This document shows positions 33,336-45,009 of a DNA stretch of 64,000 bases, piece by piece (positions within the stretch are counted from its first letter, which is position 1; each line of letters begins with the position of its first letter). Source of the stretch: Aspidapion aeneum (lineage: Eukaryota > Arthropoda > Insecta > Coleoptera > Brentidae); NCBI GenBank assembly GCA_963576565.1, contig OY755038.1, positions 63,467,622 to 63,531,621 of the forward strand. The letters run 5' to 3'. Made by a program: the position numbers and the translations under genes. The notes below the pieces were generated by a model. The model was not told the DNA's origin and ran no database searches. It saw only the letters and a list, made by a program, of their open reading frames with translations.

Positions 33336-33779
33336 TTCCTAATAAATACAGTATTGTGCCTTATTAAAAACGTAATTACCGAGAATGAACATTTAAAATT
33401 AGATTAACCGATGTATTTTAGATACTAATAGATATACGAAAGCAACTTTTTGGTTGAAGCCGGAGTCCCTTGTGAAAGTTTTGATGAAACCGTACTCCCC
33501 TCTCATAAAATATTCCAATTTAATGACATCTACTCAAACAGAAACGGTGCCAAAACGAATTTTAAATGAGTTCCAGAAGTGGATTGTGAAACTCCGGCAG
33601 TTATACTTCTCCGCAGGCAAGTGCCAACTCTTCTCTAGTAAGTTTGGTAAAGAGTAAACTATAGTCACAGCTTGAGCCCAAAAATCTTTTTTTTATTTTG
33701 CAGGCAAAACGTGCCTATAATTCTCATTGTTTTGCATTTGTAAATCTCAATTTTTTGCACCTCTTTAGAAAAATAAATG

Positions 33780-34165
33780 GATCCATGACGGATCTGATAC
33801 CTTCCTAGCTAGCCTATTAGCACACTTCCAATAAAGCCATGATATATCAGTCGACAAGAATATCTCGGATACTAAAGCTCTTACTTTGGTTATTATTAAA
33901 AAGTTAGCACTTTTTAAACTGTCACTAGCATTAATGGATTTAGACCAAAATCTAATCACCTCGTTAAAGTGTCAAACACTAATTTACCTGAAAATTTTAT
34001 GAAAATCGGTTTAACGGTTTACACACACACACACACACACAGAGACAGACATCACCACGATATTGCTAAGATAGGTCAAGATACACTCAAATAATACATT
34101 TTCGACATTATCTAAAAAAAAAATTTTTTCGAAAATAATACCCCTTTTTTAGCCATGACTGTAAA
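33780..34165 (+). mobile_element. Family F short-TIR element, copy 3
   Basis: It starts GATCTGATACCTTCCTAGC and continues with TATTAGCACACTTCC, AATATCTCGGATACTAAAGC, AAAATCTAATCACC, GAAAATCGGTTTAACGGTTT, a CA repeat at about 34022-34041, and GATATTGCTAAGATAGGTCA. The right TIR is eroded (TTTTTTAGCCATGAC). Non-coding. Confidence 0.65.
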
Positions 34166-35589
34166 AAAAATGATGTGTAAATGAAATTTAAGAATTTGTA
34201 AATTTTTTCTTGTATTAATAATAGTAAAATTAATGGTAAAATTGATTTCAAATTATTAAATATTAATGTTTAATAATAATAAAATTATAACTTTAAAACG
34301 CATAACTTTTGTTTCTATATTAAACCCTGTTTTTTTTTGGTAAATATTTTTACACAACCCAAGTAACATTTCTTTATTTATAGCAGAAGCTAAAAGGTTG
34401 CCAGCGCCTTTCCTTAAAGCCATTAGTTTGAATGTTTGGTCTCTAGCACGTTCCCATTACCCTTATATACCCCTTAGACCTCCTAAATGGGACTCCCCAA
34501 TTGGTGGTGGGAACCTATGTATTAAGCTCACTATAAAACCATAAGAAATAAACTCCAGCTTCGCCCTCTAGCGGTTTCACCAGTATAGAACCTTTTAGAG
34601 CCTAAAGCTATTATGCCAGGTTCTAAAAACAACTCAGAAACGTCCTCTATCCTATTATAAAACTAGATTTGGTAATTTGGTATCCTGGCGATTCTGTTGA
34701 ATACCATAATACCTTTAGAGTAAAGAAGTTTTTCTATAAAAGCTATGGCGATATTTTAGATTCACAATGGCTATATAAAATAATTTAGGTCACAAAATTG
34801 CCAAAAATGTCAGAGTCCCAAGATTATTTTATCACATAAAAATATACCGAGTTTGTCGTTTTGTTGATGATCAAATTGCCTGCCAGATTTATTTTTCTGA
34901 TAAAATCGTATCTGAAAAGCTCTCAAAACAAGCGGGCCACCTCAAGAATGCTTTTTAATAGTTTTTTGATAACAAAATAACAAATATTTAAAATTAAAAA
35001 AAAATAATTTACACTATTCACCATTAAAAAAGTCCGTTTGCTTTACATAAATCAAAATTAAAGTAAAATTATTGTTAAAAAACACTGCTAAAACGACTAG
35101 ATAAATATTTTCTCTTTACAATATTTTTTAAATAAATTTATATACGCCATTATGGTTTTATAGTGGTCACTTGGTTTTATTTGTTACTGTATCGCAACTA
35201 GGATTTTTGAGTTCCCTTATGAAACCAACAAAAAAGAACAATGTAAACATAGTCAACATAACCTCACTTAAAGTTTTTGTATTTGTTTTTAAAGTGTTTA
35301 AAAGCGTATAATTGAACACTTTTAAATGTTTTTTTCGTGCAATTTCGACACAATCGAGAGGGCCAGTGCAATGATATTCGTTGTGCCTGCAGGTTGGAGG
35401 GCAACCTCTTATATTGGTCGTCTAAATAGGTCTTATCTAGGCCTGGGTGTCCTATCCAGGAGGACGGAAACTCAACAATTATTAATTATTGGGCTTTAAA
35501 TAATCAATCTTGCAATAGGTAGGTACCAATCTGTACCTAGGTATATCTATTATTTTTACAAGAAATACCTAAAAAAATAATACTTACTT
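34166..35589. other. No recognised gene
   Basis: AT-rich; a slightly GC-richer island at about 34400-34640 has no coding similarity I can see. TATAAAACC-like words recur here and in the next 600 bp, suggesting an old degenerate repeat. Confidence 0.5.
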
Positions 35590-35930
35590 CTGTTAGAACC
35601 CTTAAGGAAACAAGGTTTTATATGGCCGCCTATTTAAATAATATTTAATATACAGCTATGGGTAACTATAAATACAAAAGAATTAAGTTTACCTTTAAGC
35701 CTTCCTATAAAACCTTTTTAAAATGCCTAAAAATAATGGCAAAACCCAAAAGTCTAAAGTTTATATTTACCACTCTTAAAAACCTTAAGGAAACTAGGTT
35801 CTATATGGCCGCCTATCTAATCATATTTACTTTTAAACTACTGGTAACTATAAAAACAAAAGGATATAAGATAACCTTTTAGGTCTATTATAAAACACTT
35901 TTGTGATAACCTAAAGTAATGAAAAAAACT
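35590..35930 (+). repeat. Degenerate direct repeat, period about 183 bp
   Basis: AAGGAAACAAGGTTTTATAT plus GGCCGCCTATTTAA at about 35604, and AAGGAAACTAGGTTCTATAT plus GGCCGCCTATCTAA at about 35787. Both are followed by GGTAACTATAAA and ACAAAAG. The frame at 35658-35882 crosses this repeat and is not a credible gene. Confidence 0.65.
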
Positions 35931-36529
35931 AAATGACTAAAGTTTATATTTATTTCTTTTTAAAAATTTAGGTAAAATGGTTTTGTAAGACCATCTTTAT
36001 AAATCAGAAATCAATAAAACAAAAAGTATCTAAAAGGAACAGAAGGAATATCAGTTTTATTATGCTCCCTTTATAAATCACTTTTTGGTTGTATAACACT
36101 CCTTTAGGTAATTGGCAATATAAATTACCTTTATGTAGCCAAATTGATCCTAAAACCCATAACAGCACCCTCTAAATAACCTAGGAACCAAATTAATAAA
36201 ACCTTGAGTGGTAATAATGTTACTTGGGAAGTCTCTAGTAGATACTGTTTTCTTGTTTCTGTTATGTCTTAACTTGGGCGGAAAAAAAATCATTAAATTA
36301 AATTTGCCAGAAGGAAACAAATTAAAATCAGCCAAGCAAACTTAAAAATGAATGAGCGGTCCAAACCGGTGGTATTTTTTTTCAATTTACATTTCCACAC
36401 GTGTGATTAAATATACGCTTCGTTATAATTAAAACGATAAAATGCAAAACCTAGTTTTGCATCATTAATTTTTTGAGAGCAGTTAAAAAAATAAGTATAT
36501 AAAATTTGCCTTGCCAATCATGTCTGCAT

Positions 36530-36650
36530 TTATTTCACGATGTGTGATTTTTCGATCCCCCCCCAATGTCTCCCTTTAGCGGGAAAAGTAGCCCAGAATT
36601 TCAGCGAACTTTTAAAACTGCTAAAGAAAATCGTATATAGAATTTTATTA
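36530..36650 (+). repeat. Copy of the repeat that hosts the 37069 hAT
   Basis: CGATGTGTGATTTTTCGATC, a C run, CTCCCTTTAGCGGGAAAAGT, then AATTTCAGCG and TTTTAAAACTGCTAAAGAAA, ATCGTATA. The same order is found split across 37028-37068 and 41482-41635, on either side of the hAT, so this copy is the unoccupied counterpart. Confidence 0.75.
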
Positions 36651-37790
36651 TTAATGTTTTTATACCGGGTTGGTCAAACTAAACCGGAGAATTTTTTTTT
36701 CATTATAACTTTTAAACTATTTACTGGATTTTAATGGAACTAACTGCACTTGGCAGAATATTAATCAGAATTTTGACATAATGTATTCTTTTGTCCGTAA
36801 TCTCAAAATTCAAGATGGCGGACAAAATTAAAATATACCCTTTAAAAAGCTCGTTTATTCTTGTGTTGCGAACATGTTTTAACTATTTTTTTAAATTAGT
36901 AAAAAAACCGAATTCTTGCCACGCACAACAAGGTACGAATCAGCAAAATCGGTTCAGTGGTTCTCAAAAAATATTTTTGTTTCAACTGCTCTCTTGCATA
37001 TTTTACGACTTTGCATTTACTCGTATTACCCGATGTGTGATTTTTTAACCCCCCCCCCCCCCCCCAACCAGCGCCGGCTTTTCCATTAGACACTCTAGGC
37101 ACTTGCCTAGGGCCCGGAGCCTCAAGGGGCCCGGAGGGCCCCGGTCCAGAACCCCAAGTCAACTTTAAATTTATTGTGAAGTAAAAAAACGAAGAATAAA
37201 ATGCCAAAAAAATACGTGTCATTTTATTATAGATAGGTTTTTTTCTAAAAAAAATATTATTTAAATCTAGATTTGTAGTTATTACCCATCCCTCAATCAA
37301 GTTCTTTAGACATCACAATACCCGTTAATAAAATGCTCTATTACCACCACTGCGTATTACATAACAGACGCGGGGCCCGCGACTTTTCTCAACAATCAAG
37401 GACAATCCTTTCTAAGACACCTGTGAAGGGATGCGTGCCCAAGGATATTGACGATAGAGGGTGTATGTCTTTGATAAGCACGTTGAAATTTCATCTGTTT
37501 TCACGAAAATAAAAGTGGTTGTTTTTGAACAAAAACAAAGGTAAGTTAATTATTCAAAATGTACTGTTTCCACGTGGTATAGTATTTAAAACTAGTAACT
37601 AGTAAGCGGTTATGCCATGGATTGCATGATTCTTTAAATTAAATCCATGGGTTACAATTAATATTAATTTGATATTATTGTAAAACAGTGCAAATTGCAA
37701 CAGAAATCTGGCTCTTTATACTATTTATTTTTCTTGGGTAAATGTTAATCTTGCTCCCATTATTGGCGGCGGTAAAACAAAAGTAATCAA

Positions 37791-37937
37791 CAGTAGCGTA
37801 GCGCCAGCTATCCAATGGAGGGGGGGGGTTTAAATGTATGAAAAATTGTATGTAAAGATTTTCGAATAAGTTTACCAACAATCCTATTATAATCTCAGCC
37901 TCATGGGGGGGGGTTTAACCCCCCCAGCGCTACGCTG
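37791..37937. mobile_element. Nested 147-bp MITE inside the hAT
   Basis: The ends CAGTAGCGTAGCGCCAGC and CCAGCGCTACGCTG are inverse to each other, and the interior has mirrored runs (GGGGGGGGTTTAA and GGGGGGGTTTAACCCCCC). The hAT-like CAG ends suggest a hAT MITE. The flanking octamers GTAATCAA and GTGATGAT agree at only five of eight positions. Confidence 0.6.
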
Positions 37938-38955
37938 GTGATGATGAATCCAGGGGGCCAAGGAGGCCCGAGCCCCCCGTCTCTAACATAACGCTTATAT
38001 TTTTTCTATAAAAAAATAGCAAATGCATAAATCGCAATTTTTTATAAAATATTTTTTTCATATGTTTTTACAAAAACAAATTGCCTACAGCGCATTTTAT
38101 TTGCATGTGGAGGTAAACTTCAGAGCTTAGACTTAATATTCATTAAAAACAAGGAAAGCTTTTCATTTAAGTTCTCCATGCCAAAAAGTATAAAAAACTA
38201 CAATTTTAAAATAACGATTTTTTTTACAGATAATCCTTATTGAGTAAATTACAATAAATCTAATATATTTCTTCAAAGATTAACAAAATCCAGTTGCGGC
38301 TGGATGTATTATTTTATTGACGGCTTGGTAGTCGTGCGAGATTGTTTCATATCGCTAAAAAATAGTATATAAACAGTGTAAGCTAGTGGCAAAACAAGCC
38401 AAATAATAAGTTTTTAAGGAAAATTAAGGTTTTAGGGTACCTCCCACCCCCCACTACCTTTTTTTACAAAATTAAGAAATATTAACATTTTTTTTTACAG
38501 TCATAAATTATTATATTTTCTTAAAAAAACAAACAAACCTGGATCGGTTTAGTAATTTTTGACATATCAGCGTTTTATTATTATTTTTTACTTATAACAT
38601 ATACCGTACATTATTAACTTTTATTATCATTAAGTTCTGCTAATTACCTATTATTTACCTATATTTAAACCTACAATTTCTTGAAAAAAAAAACAAAAAA
38701 AATTCTTCAGTCCGGATACCTGATGATTTGCCGGTAGCTGTGCCGATATCTGTCCAGATTATCGAAGTTGTACTGTAGTCAGTAAAGTAGGTGTAGCTAC
38801 GACTTTAAAGTTTTAATTTTTGTAGAAATTAAAATTATTTTATCTTATAACTAAGTTTTCGATTTTTTTTAAAAGTTTTTTGTTAGTAAGAATCCCAGAG
38901 ATCTAAAAATATCTTATCAACTTTATCTATCTCATGAGTTTTAACAAACTTTTAG

Positions 38956-41050
38956 ATGAGTCCGTACAAGTATAAGTCCGGCAGTGAAAAAAGAAAAAAA
39001 GCAAAAAAATTAGAAGAAAATAAAAAGAAAATTAAAAAGTTAACCTCGTTCTTTATAAATCAAAAAACCTCAGAAGATTCAGAAATGATAAGCAAGCCGG
39101 GAACGTCTTCAAGTATTGTAAGCGAGATTGATGCTGCAGAAGACATTAGCCAGGAAAACAAAGATGAGGAACATTCAGAAAAAGGAGAGATTGATGTAGT
39201 CGAGAACTTAACGCATGAGAATGACAATGACGAAACTACTAATATGGTTTGGGACAACATAATAATAGATGTGCCTCGAATTTCTGAGTGGCCTGAAACA
39301 AAAAGTGACAAATTTATTGAAGCGGTTTTGCTTAACACTCCTAAAAGTGACGATATTCAGAATAGTCAAACACTGCACTATAAAGACAAGGAAGCTCATT
39401 ACCGACATCTGCATAACTATATTTTTTACAGAACTAAGCCTAACGGAGATAAAGAGAAAAGAGACTGGTTAATTTATGACTCAAAATCAAACTCAGTTTT
39501 TTGTTTTCCATGTAAATTATTTTCTTCGGAAAATAGTGCAAGTTCAAAGTGTGGATATGGTGATTGGGAAAATATTTTACCGATTATTAGTTCCCATGAA
39601 CAATAGATACAGAATTGAAGCAGAATATTTTAAAAGAATGCGAGTATTGGCGGGAGGTTCTTAAAAGAATCGTTGCAACGATTAGATTTTTATCTTCTCA
39701 GGGACTGGCTTATAGGGGTAGAGATGCAAAAATCTGCAAAGTAAGTACAAAGGAAACTATCTTAGTTGTTTAGTTTCTCTTTCTGAGTTTGATAGCTTTT
39801 TAGCAGATCACCTCAGGAATTTTGGAAATAAGGGTAAAGGTTAGTTACATTTCTTACATTTCTCATCGAATCTGCGATGAATTTATACTGATTTTAGAAA
39901 AGCAGCTAATAAATTTATTTGTCGAAGAATTAAAAGTAGCACGCTACTATTCCATTATTGTTGATTCTACACCTGATATCAGTCACGTTGATCAGCTGTG
40001 CTTTATTTTAAGGTACATAATAAATGGAAACATTGTTGAAAGGTTTTTCGGCTTTATAAATATTGAAAAACATACAGCCGACTATTTAGAAACTACTGTT
40101 TTAAAAAAAAATTTAGAACTCGGATTAGATATTAAGAATTGCCGGGGGCAGTCATATGATAATGCCTCCAATATGTCGGGCAAATATAATGAACCATTCT
40201 TTAAGCTTGGTAATTAACTTTGCCAGCGACTCTTGTTTTCATGCGTCCAATTTCTTTGGTATAGTTCAAGAAATATTTGTGTTTTTTTTCAGTTCCACAC
40301 ACCGCTGGGATTTAATGTCTAGTCGTTGTAAAGTATCTATTAAAAGAGTGGTGGAAACTAGATGGTCGGCCAGAGCAGATGCAGTTAAGGCACTAAATCC
40401 TAACTACAGCATGCTCACGTCTGTTTTGTTGGATATTTCTAACAATAAAAATGAAAAAGCACCAACTAGGGCGGAAGCTTTAGGCCTTTGGAGGAGTTTT
40501 AATAAATATGAAATAGCCATCATGACAATAACTTGGTCAAAACTACTAGAAAGATGCAATGCAACTTCTAAAACATTAGAGGATCGAACCCTAAATTTAT
40601 CAGATGCTGTCAGTTCGGTTCAACTGCTTTTTCACAAAAGATCCTGTAGAATTCAGCGAGTCCATCACAAACTTGAAAAATGTCTATCAAGAGGACATTG
40701 ATTGCTACTCCTTCGAAGACGAAATTATACAGTTTAATTTTGTATGCGAAGGACAAAACCGATTTACAGTTTTTGATAAATTTAAATTAGTGGAAAGACT
40801 TAGATCCACATTTCCTAACGTGCTTACTCTTTTGAAGATTTTCCTCTCGCTACCTATTTCGAATGCAAGTGGGGAACGATCCTTCTCTACCCTGGGTCGG
40901 GTAAAAAATAAGCATCGTGTCAGTTTAGGACAGGAAAAGTTACATGCACTTTCAGTTTTGTATATTGAAAGTGAATCTTTAAATAAAATTGACTGTGAAG
41001 AAATTATCAATAAATTTGCTAACGAGAAAGCTCGAAAGCAAATTATCTAA
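38956..41050 (+). pseudogene. hAT transposase, ZMYM1-like (TTF zinc finger, DUF4371, hAT dimerisation)
   Basis: The start at ATG 38956 gives a Lys-rich N-terminus ending KKLTSFF, typical of this group. A Ser/Glu-rich linker follows, then the TTF-type finger region (DWLIYDSKSNSVFCFPCKLF). The DUF4371 core is in a second frame (39822-40217) with YYSIIVDSTPDISHVDQLCF and GQSYDNASNMSG, which hold the two catalytic Asp. A later frame (40604-41050) contains LPISNASGERSFSTLGRVKN with the catalytic Glu, and the C-terminal dimerisation segment. At least three frame changes (about 39600-39820, 40190-40290 and 40620) and a shortened middle break it. Family members cut and paste elements with the TIRs seen here; this copy cannot. 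Confidence 0.85.
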
Positions 41051-41481
41051 GTATAAAAAAGACCTAACTTTCAAATTTTGTTAAAATGTTTGTCTGTCTG
41101 TCTGTATCTCTCTGTTTGTCACACCACGGATCATTTGTTTGGTGAAAAACCCAACCAAATTTGCCACAAACTTTTTTGTATCTCATCAACAGCTAGCAAA
41201 ATGCAAATTTCATGTTTACATTGCCTTTGTTGGTTAGGTTATAACTTAAAAATCATAACTACAGAAACACAGCAGCTAGCGAGACGCGGTTCTTAAATTT
41301 ATTTGAAAATATATTTTTATCAGATTTTGTACTTAATGTATATTAAATGTGTCGCTGGTGCAAATTTTTTAAAATAAATTTACTTTTTTTTATAAAAAAA
41401 AAATTGCCTTTTCCTTGTGGGGAGGGGGGGCCCGTATTTCTACTAGTGCCTAGGGCCCGGTAGGTCCTTAAACCGGCGCTG

Positions 41482-41635
41482 CCCCCAACACCTCCTTTTA
41501 GCGGGAAAAGTCCAAAATTTAGTACGGTCGCCCACTTTTTTAATGACGCCTTAACATTATCTAAACTTCTCTGGAAAGCTCGGAATTTCAGCGGGTTTTT
41601 AAAACTGCTAAAGAAAATCGTATAATAAATCATGA
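41482..41635 (+). repeat. Right half of the repeat split by the hAT
   Basis: Continues the repeat seen whole at 36530-36650: CTTTTAGCGGGAAAAGTCC, then an extra segment of about 80 bp, then CGGAATTTCAGCGG and TTTTTAAAACTGCTAAAGAA. The left half is at 37028-37068. Confidence 0.7.
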
Positions 41636-41865
41636 TTCTTATTTAAGCTCTGCGGTGTTGGCCATTAACGAACTGTTTCATTGTATTCTACAAATGTGGA
41701 AAAAATAAAAATACATAAAAAAAGTGGGCGAGTGTACCACTTTTTTTGGCGTTTGGTTACATACACTCATGTATCAAGTCTCCTCTTTTATAAAAGGGCA
41801 ATTATTATAAAATTAATCAGTCTGTAACAGATTCTCTCGGAGATTGTGTTTTTAATACTTAATTA

Positions 41866-43350
41866 GGGTAAACATGCCCATTGTTGGCACCTCATTTTAT
41901 TTTTTAAATAAGGTTTTAGCAAGAAATTTCTTTTTGGTAATTAAAAATTTTGCATCTGACAACATTGCTTTACATTGCAATAAATAAACCAGAGTGTTTT
42001 AACAATAAGTCTGGCTTAAAACGTTAACAAAAAGGTGCAGTACGATGAATGCAAAAAATAAGGTAAGAAAAATCCATTTTATTAATGAACACTCTTGAAG
42101 AATTTTTTAGATTAAAGTGTTAGGGACTAACCAATTAAAACTTTAAGCCTAAGACAGTTAGGCCGATAGTTTTAGGGTAATTTACAATTATTATTTTTTA
42201 TTTTTTTTTTAACATTTCCAAAAAAAAGGGGGTGCCAACGACAGGCATTTTAAGATATGGGGTAATCCATCTATTGGCACCCACTGTCAATAAAGGGGCT
42301 TCTAAAAAAAACGGTGTTTCCTAATGTTGGCACACTAAACAAAACTTGTATTGTTTATTTATTTGGTGTAGAAAAACGCTTGTTAATAAAAAGTTTAATT
42401 AAAAATTGGTTTCACAAATAAAAAATATTTTTAGTTTAAAGCGGTTTAGATTTTAATATTTTGTTTCCCACTATTAATATGCCGGTATCAAATTAATATT
42501 TCTGACTAAAACCGTATAATCTTTTACTGTTTTTTTTTAAATGTATTGTTTTAGTGGAGTGTATTTCGTCCCAAATATGTCTACTTTTAAGTTTAACTTT
42601 TTTATAATTTTTTGGCAATTTTAGGATGCCAACTATTGCTTTCAAAATTTTGTTATTTTTTCCTTTGTTGGCATGCGCTTTTTCGAGCAACATTACCATC
42701 CAAATACTGGGTTTATACAGATAAAAATAAAAATAAATATAGAAAATAATCCTCACCATTAAAATTGTATTTTATATTAGATAAAAAAATTATTGCATTA
42801 AAAAATGTGAAAAACTAAATAACAACGTTTCGATTTATTCAGTCATCATCAGACTAAAATCTCTGTATGTTGCACTTTTTTATAGGGCCATAAATGCCTT
42901 GAATCAAAATCAAAATCTAATAAAAATCGATCTCGAAATTGCTCACAAAATTTTGATTTTGATATTGATTTTTATCTTTTTATTCCGAAGCGAAAAGTGT
43001 GTCTACAATTCTTTGAGGGATAAATAGACCCTTTTATCACGAGGTTTGTACGCTATTTTTAGCACTTTTTTATTTATTTTCAGTTTTTTCTTATTTTTTA
43101 GTGGTTTTATGTTATGATTTTCTTGTTTTTAATTTTTACTGTTCTGTCTTTGATCAGTCACTTTTGATGCCGATTTTTTTTACCCTGATTGGTCACTTTT
43201 TATCCCGGGTAAGAAAGGGACAGTTTTATCCTTAAAATGAGGGATAAAAAATACACACAACTGTAAAAAAAATTTTTTATGGTTGCCAATAATAGGTCAA
43301 ATATGGGTGCCAAAAATAGGCTTAAGGTGCCAATAATAGGGACTTTGTTC
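41866..43350. other. Stretch with repeated TTGGCACC words in both orientations
   Basis: The plus-strand word TTGGCACC or a close form occurs near 41904, 42272 and 42326. Its complement GGTGCCAA occurs near 42228, 43310 and 43328. The two outer groups face each other in inversion about 1.4 kb apart. No transposase is seen; the 88-codon minus frame at 42493-42759 has no recognised domain. It may be a degenerate non-autonomous element with multiple sub-terminal binding sites. Confidence 0.4.
42815..42862 (-). other. Hammerhead-core-like conserved motif
   Basis: The minus strand reads GTCTGATGATGACTGAATAA followed by ATCGAAACGTTGTT. It has CUGAUGA, one extra U, a weak GA/UC stem, GAAA and a short A-C/G-U stem III. 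Stem I is poor. It resembles a motif common near retroelement ends in animal genomes. Confidence 0.45.
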
Positions 43351-43611
43351 ATTTTTTCATTTTTCCTCTATTTTGATAAAAACGCGTTACTATTTATTAA
43401 AAAGTGATAAACAGCTAGAAAGTAGAACCTTTGGGTATTCCGAAACAGTAGCCTAAAATTTAAAAAAAAATGTATAAAGGTATGAAAACTTTATCCAAAA
43501 ATGCCAACGATTGGGCAGTTTACCCTATATTGAGTACGCTTCTTCAAATGGAGAAATTGTGGTCATCTAATAATATTTTTTTTAAATTTAAGCTTCTACT
43601 ACTATGTCGGT

Positions 43612-44400
43612 TTAGAACGTTTTTCTACGTTGTCGGGCGCCTATTCTCCACCTCCTTCGATCCTGACAGTCATCTTCCGTCAGGTTTTTTTGACTCATTG
43701 ATCTTTGGATTGACTGTTGCCATTCCAGTTTAGGACGCCTTCTTTTTCTGCGCCCTATTGGTTGCCATTCTAGGACCTGCTTTGGTAATCTTTCGTCGCT
43801 CATCCGTTGTACATGGCCGTACTATATCAGTTGCCTTTTACTGATGTCATCCGTTATGCTTCCCTCGATTCCCATTCTTTCTTTTATAATCTCATTTCTT
43901 ATATGATCTGTTCTGGATATTCTCATTGATCTTCTTATTGCATCCATTTCGACACTTTCCATTATCGCTTTGTATTTTTCTGTTACGCGACAAGTCTCTA
44001 TTCCATACAACAGCGTGCTTTTCACCATTGTTTCATATATGTTAAATTTTACATTCTTCTTTATCTCTTTGCTCCATAAAATACTGTTAAGGCAACCAAT
44101 AACGTTTTTTTCTTTTACTATTCTTTTTTCCAGTTCTTTACAGTCTATTCCTGTCTTATCAAATGTGACACCCAAATATACATACTCATTGCATGGAGAT
44201 ATTTTTTGTCCATTCTCTAGTTCTAATTCACTTGATTCGTTTTCAATACATATGTAAGTACGGTGTCTTGTCCACGTTCACCGTTAACCCCCACTTTTGG
44301 TATTCTTCCGTTAACTTTCTCATCATATACTCCATGTCTTCTTTATCATTAGCTACAATTACTTGGTCGTATTTAAGCTACCATAGCAAAAATATACTAT
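43612..44400 (-). pseudogene. RTE-like LINE fragment, RT C-terminal part
   Basis: The minus strand begins near the RT catalytic box (YDQVIVANDKEDMEYM, where FADD is expected) at about 44390. It continues with LTEEYQKWGLTVNVDKT, then a 117-residue frame (43822-44175) with LGVTFDKTG-like start, KSTLLYGIETCRVTEKYK and RRSMRISRTDHIRNEIIKER. A further frame (43612-43803) holds RMSDERLPKQVLEWQPIGRR and RRRWRIGARQRRKTF. This order is typical of a very common insect LINE group, which I take to be RTE-like. It is 5'-truncated at the RT core and shifted in frame near 43810 and 44180. Confidence 0.78.
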
Positions 44401-45009
44401 CTATGTCGCTTTTTTTTACCCTTTTTCAAGATATTTGTTGTTTTTAATTATTTTTGTTTTTTTTGAGGTTTTTTACTTTTTGTCACCTTTCAACCCCCAT
44501 TTTTGCTTTTAACCGTTGATTTGTCACTTCGCATTCCTGATTTTTGCTTTATATCCAGAAGCCGTCACTTTCCATCCTGGGGAAGAAAAATATTTATTTT
44601 CTATCATTCAAGTGCAAAAAATTAGTTTATAGCTTCCTTGTGGTTAAAAATCATCCTGACAAAAAATGAACAAAGATACCTTATTTTACAGTGAATAGCA
44701 TTGCAGTAACAATTTATTATAGGAAGCACTTAAATTTATTAAAGTTTGTAAACTGAAAACGTTCGTCCGTGTTTCCCGGTTTATTTATAAGCTCAATAAG
44801 GCTCAAAGCCATTAAATTTATTTATTTTATAAACGGATAGGTGCTTTTAAATCAATTAGTCATTTTAAGTTTTAAATTGAATTGAAACTATCTATCTATA
44901 TCTTAAAGTAAAAATTAGAAATAAATTACTTGGCGTCCTTCCCACCAACTTCACTATTGATTCAGGTTTTGTAAACAGATTCTTTAAAGTAAAGAGGCAA
45001 CCCACATAG
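44401..45009. other. No recognised gene
   Basis: T-rich sequence. CTTTTTGTCACCTTTC and CACTTTCCATCCTGGGG near 44480-44580 weakly resemble 43140-43230 on the other side of the LINE fragment. Confidence 0.45.

Larger units (their letters stand above)
37069..41481 (+). mobile_element. hAT DNA transposon, 4.4 kb, with exact 8-bp target duplication
   Basis: Begins CAGCGCCGGCTTTTCCATTA and ends CCTTAAACCGGCGCTG. Sub-terminal GGCACTTGCCTAGGGCCCGG on the left is the inverse of GTGCCTAGGGCCCGG on the right. The flanking octamers, 37061-37068 and 41482-41489, are both CCCCCAAC, a perfect target duplication. It carries one transposase gene in the second half and a long non-coding left part with a nested MITE. 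Decay of the transposase indicates that it no longer makes its own enzyme, although the ends look well preserved. Confidence 0.92.

Noticed and set aside
33454..33657. 67-codon frame (MKPESLVKVLMKPYS...)
   Set aside because: Looks less biased than its neighbours, but has no recognisable domain, promoter or splice context.
42493..42759. 88-codon Lys-rich minus frame
   Set aside because: AT-rich composition explains the Lys/Ile/Tyr content; no domain and no conserved copy.
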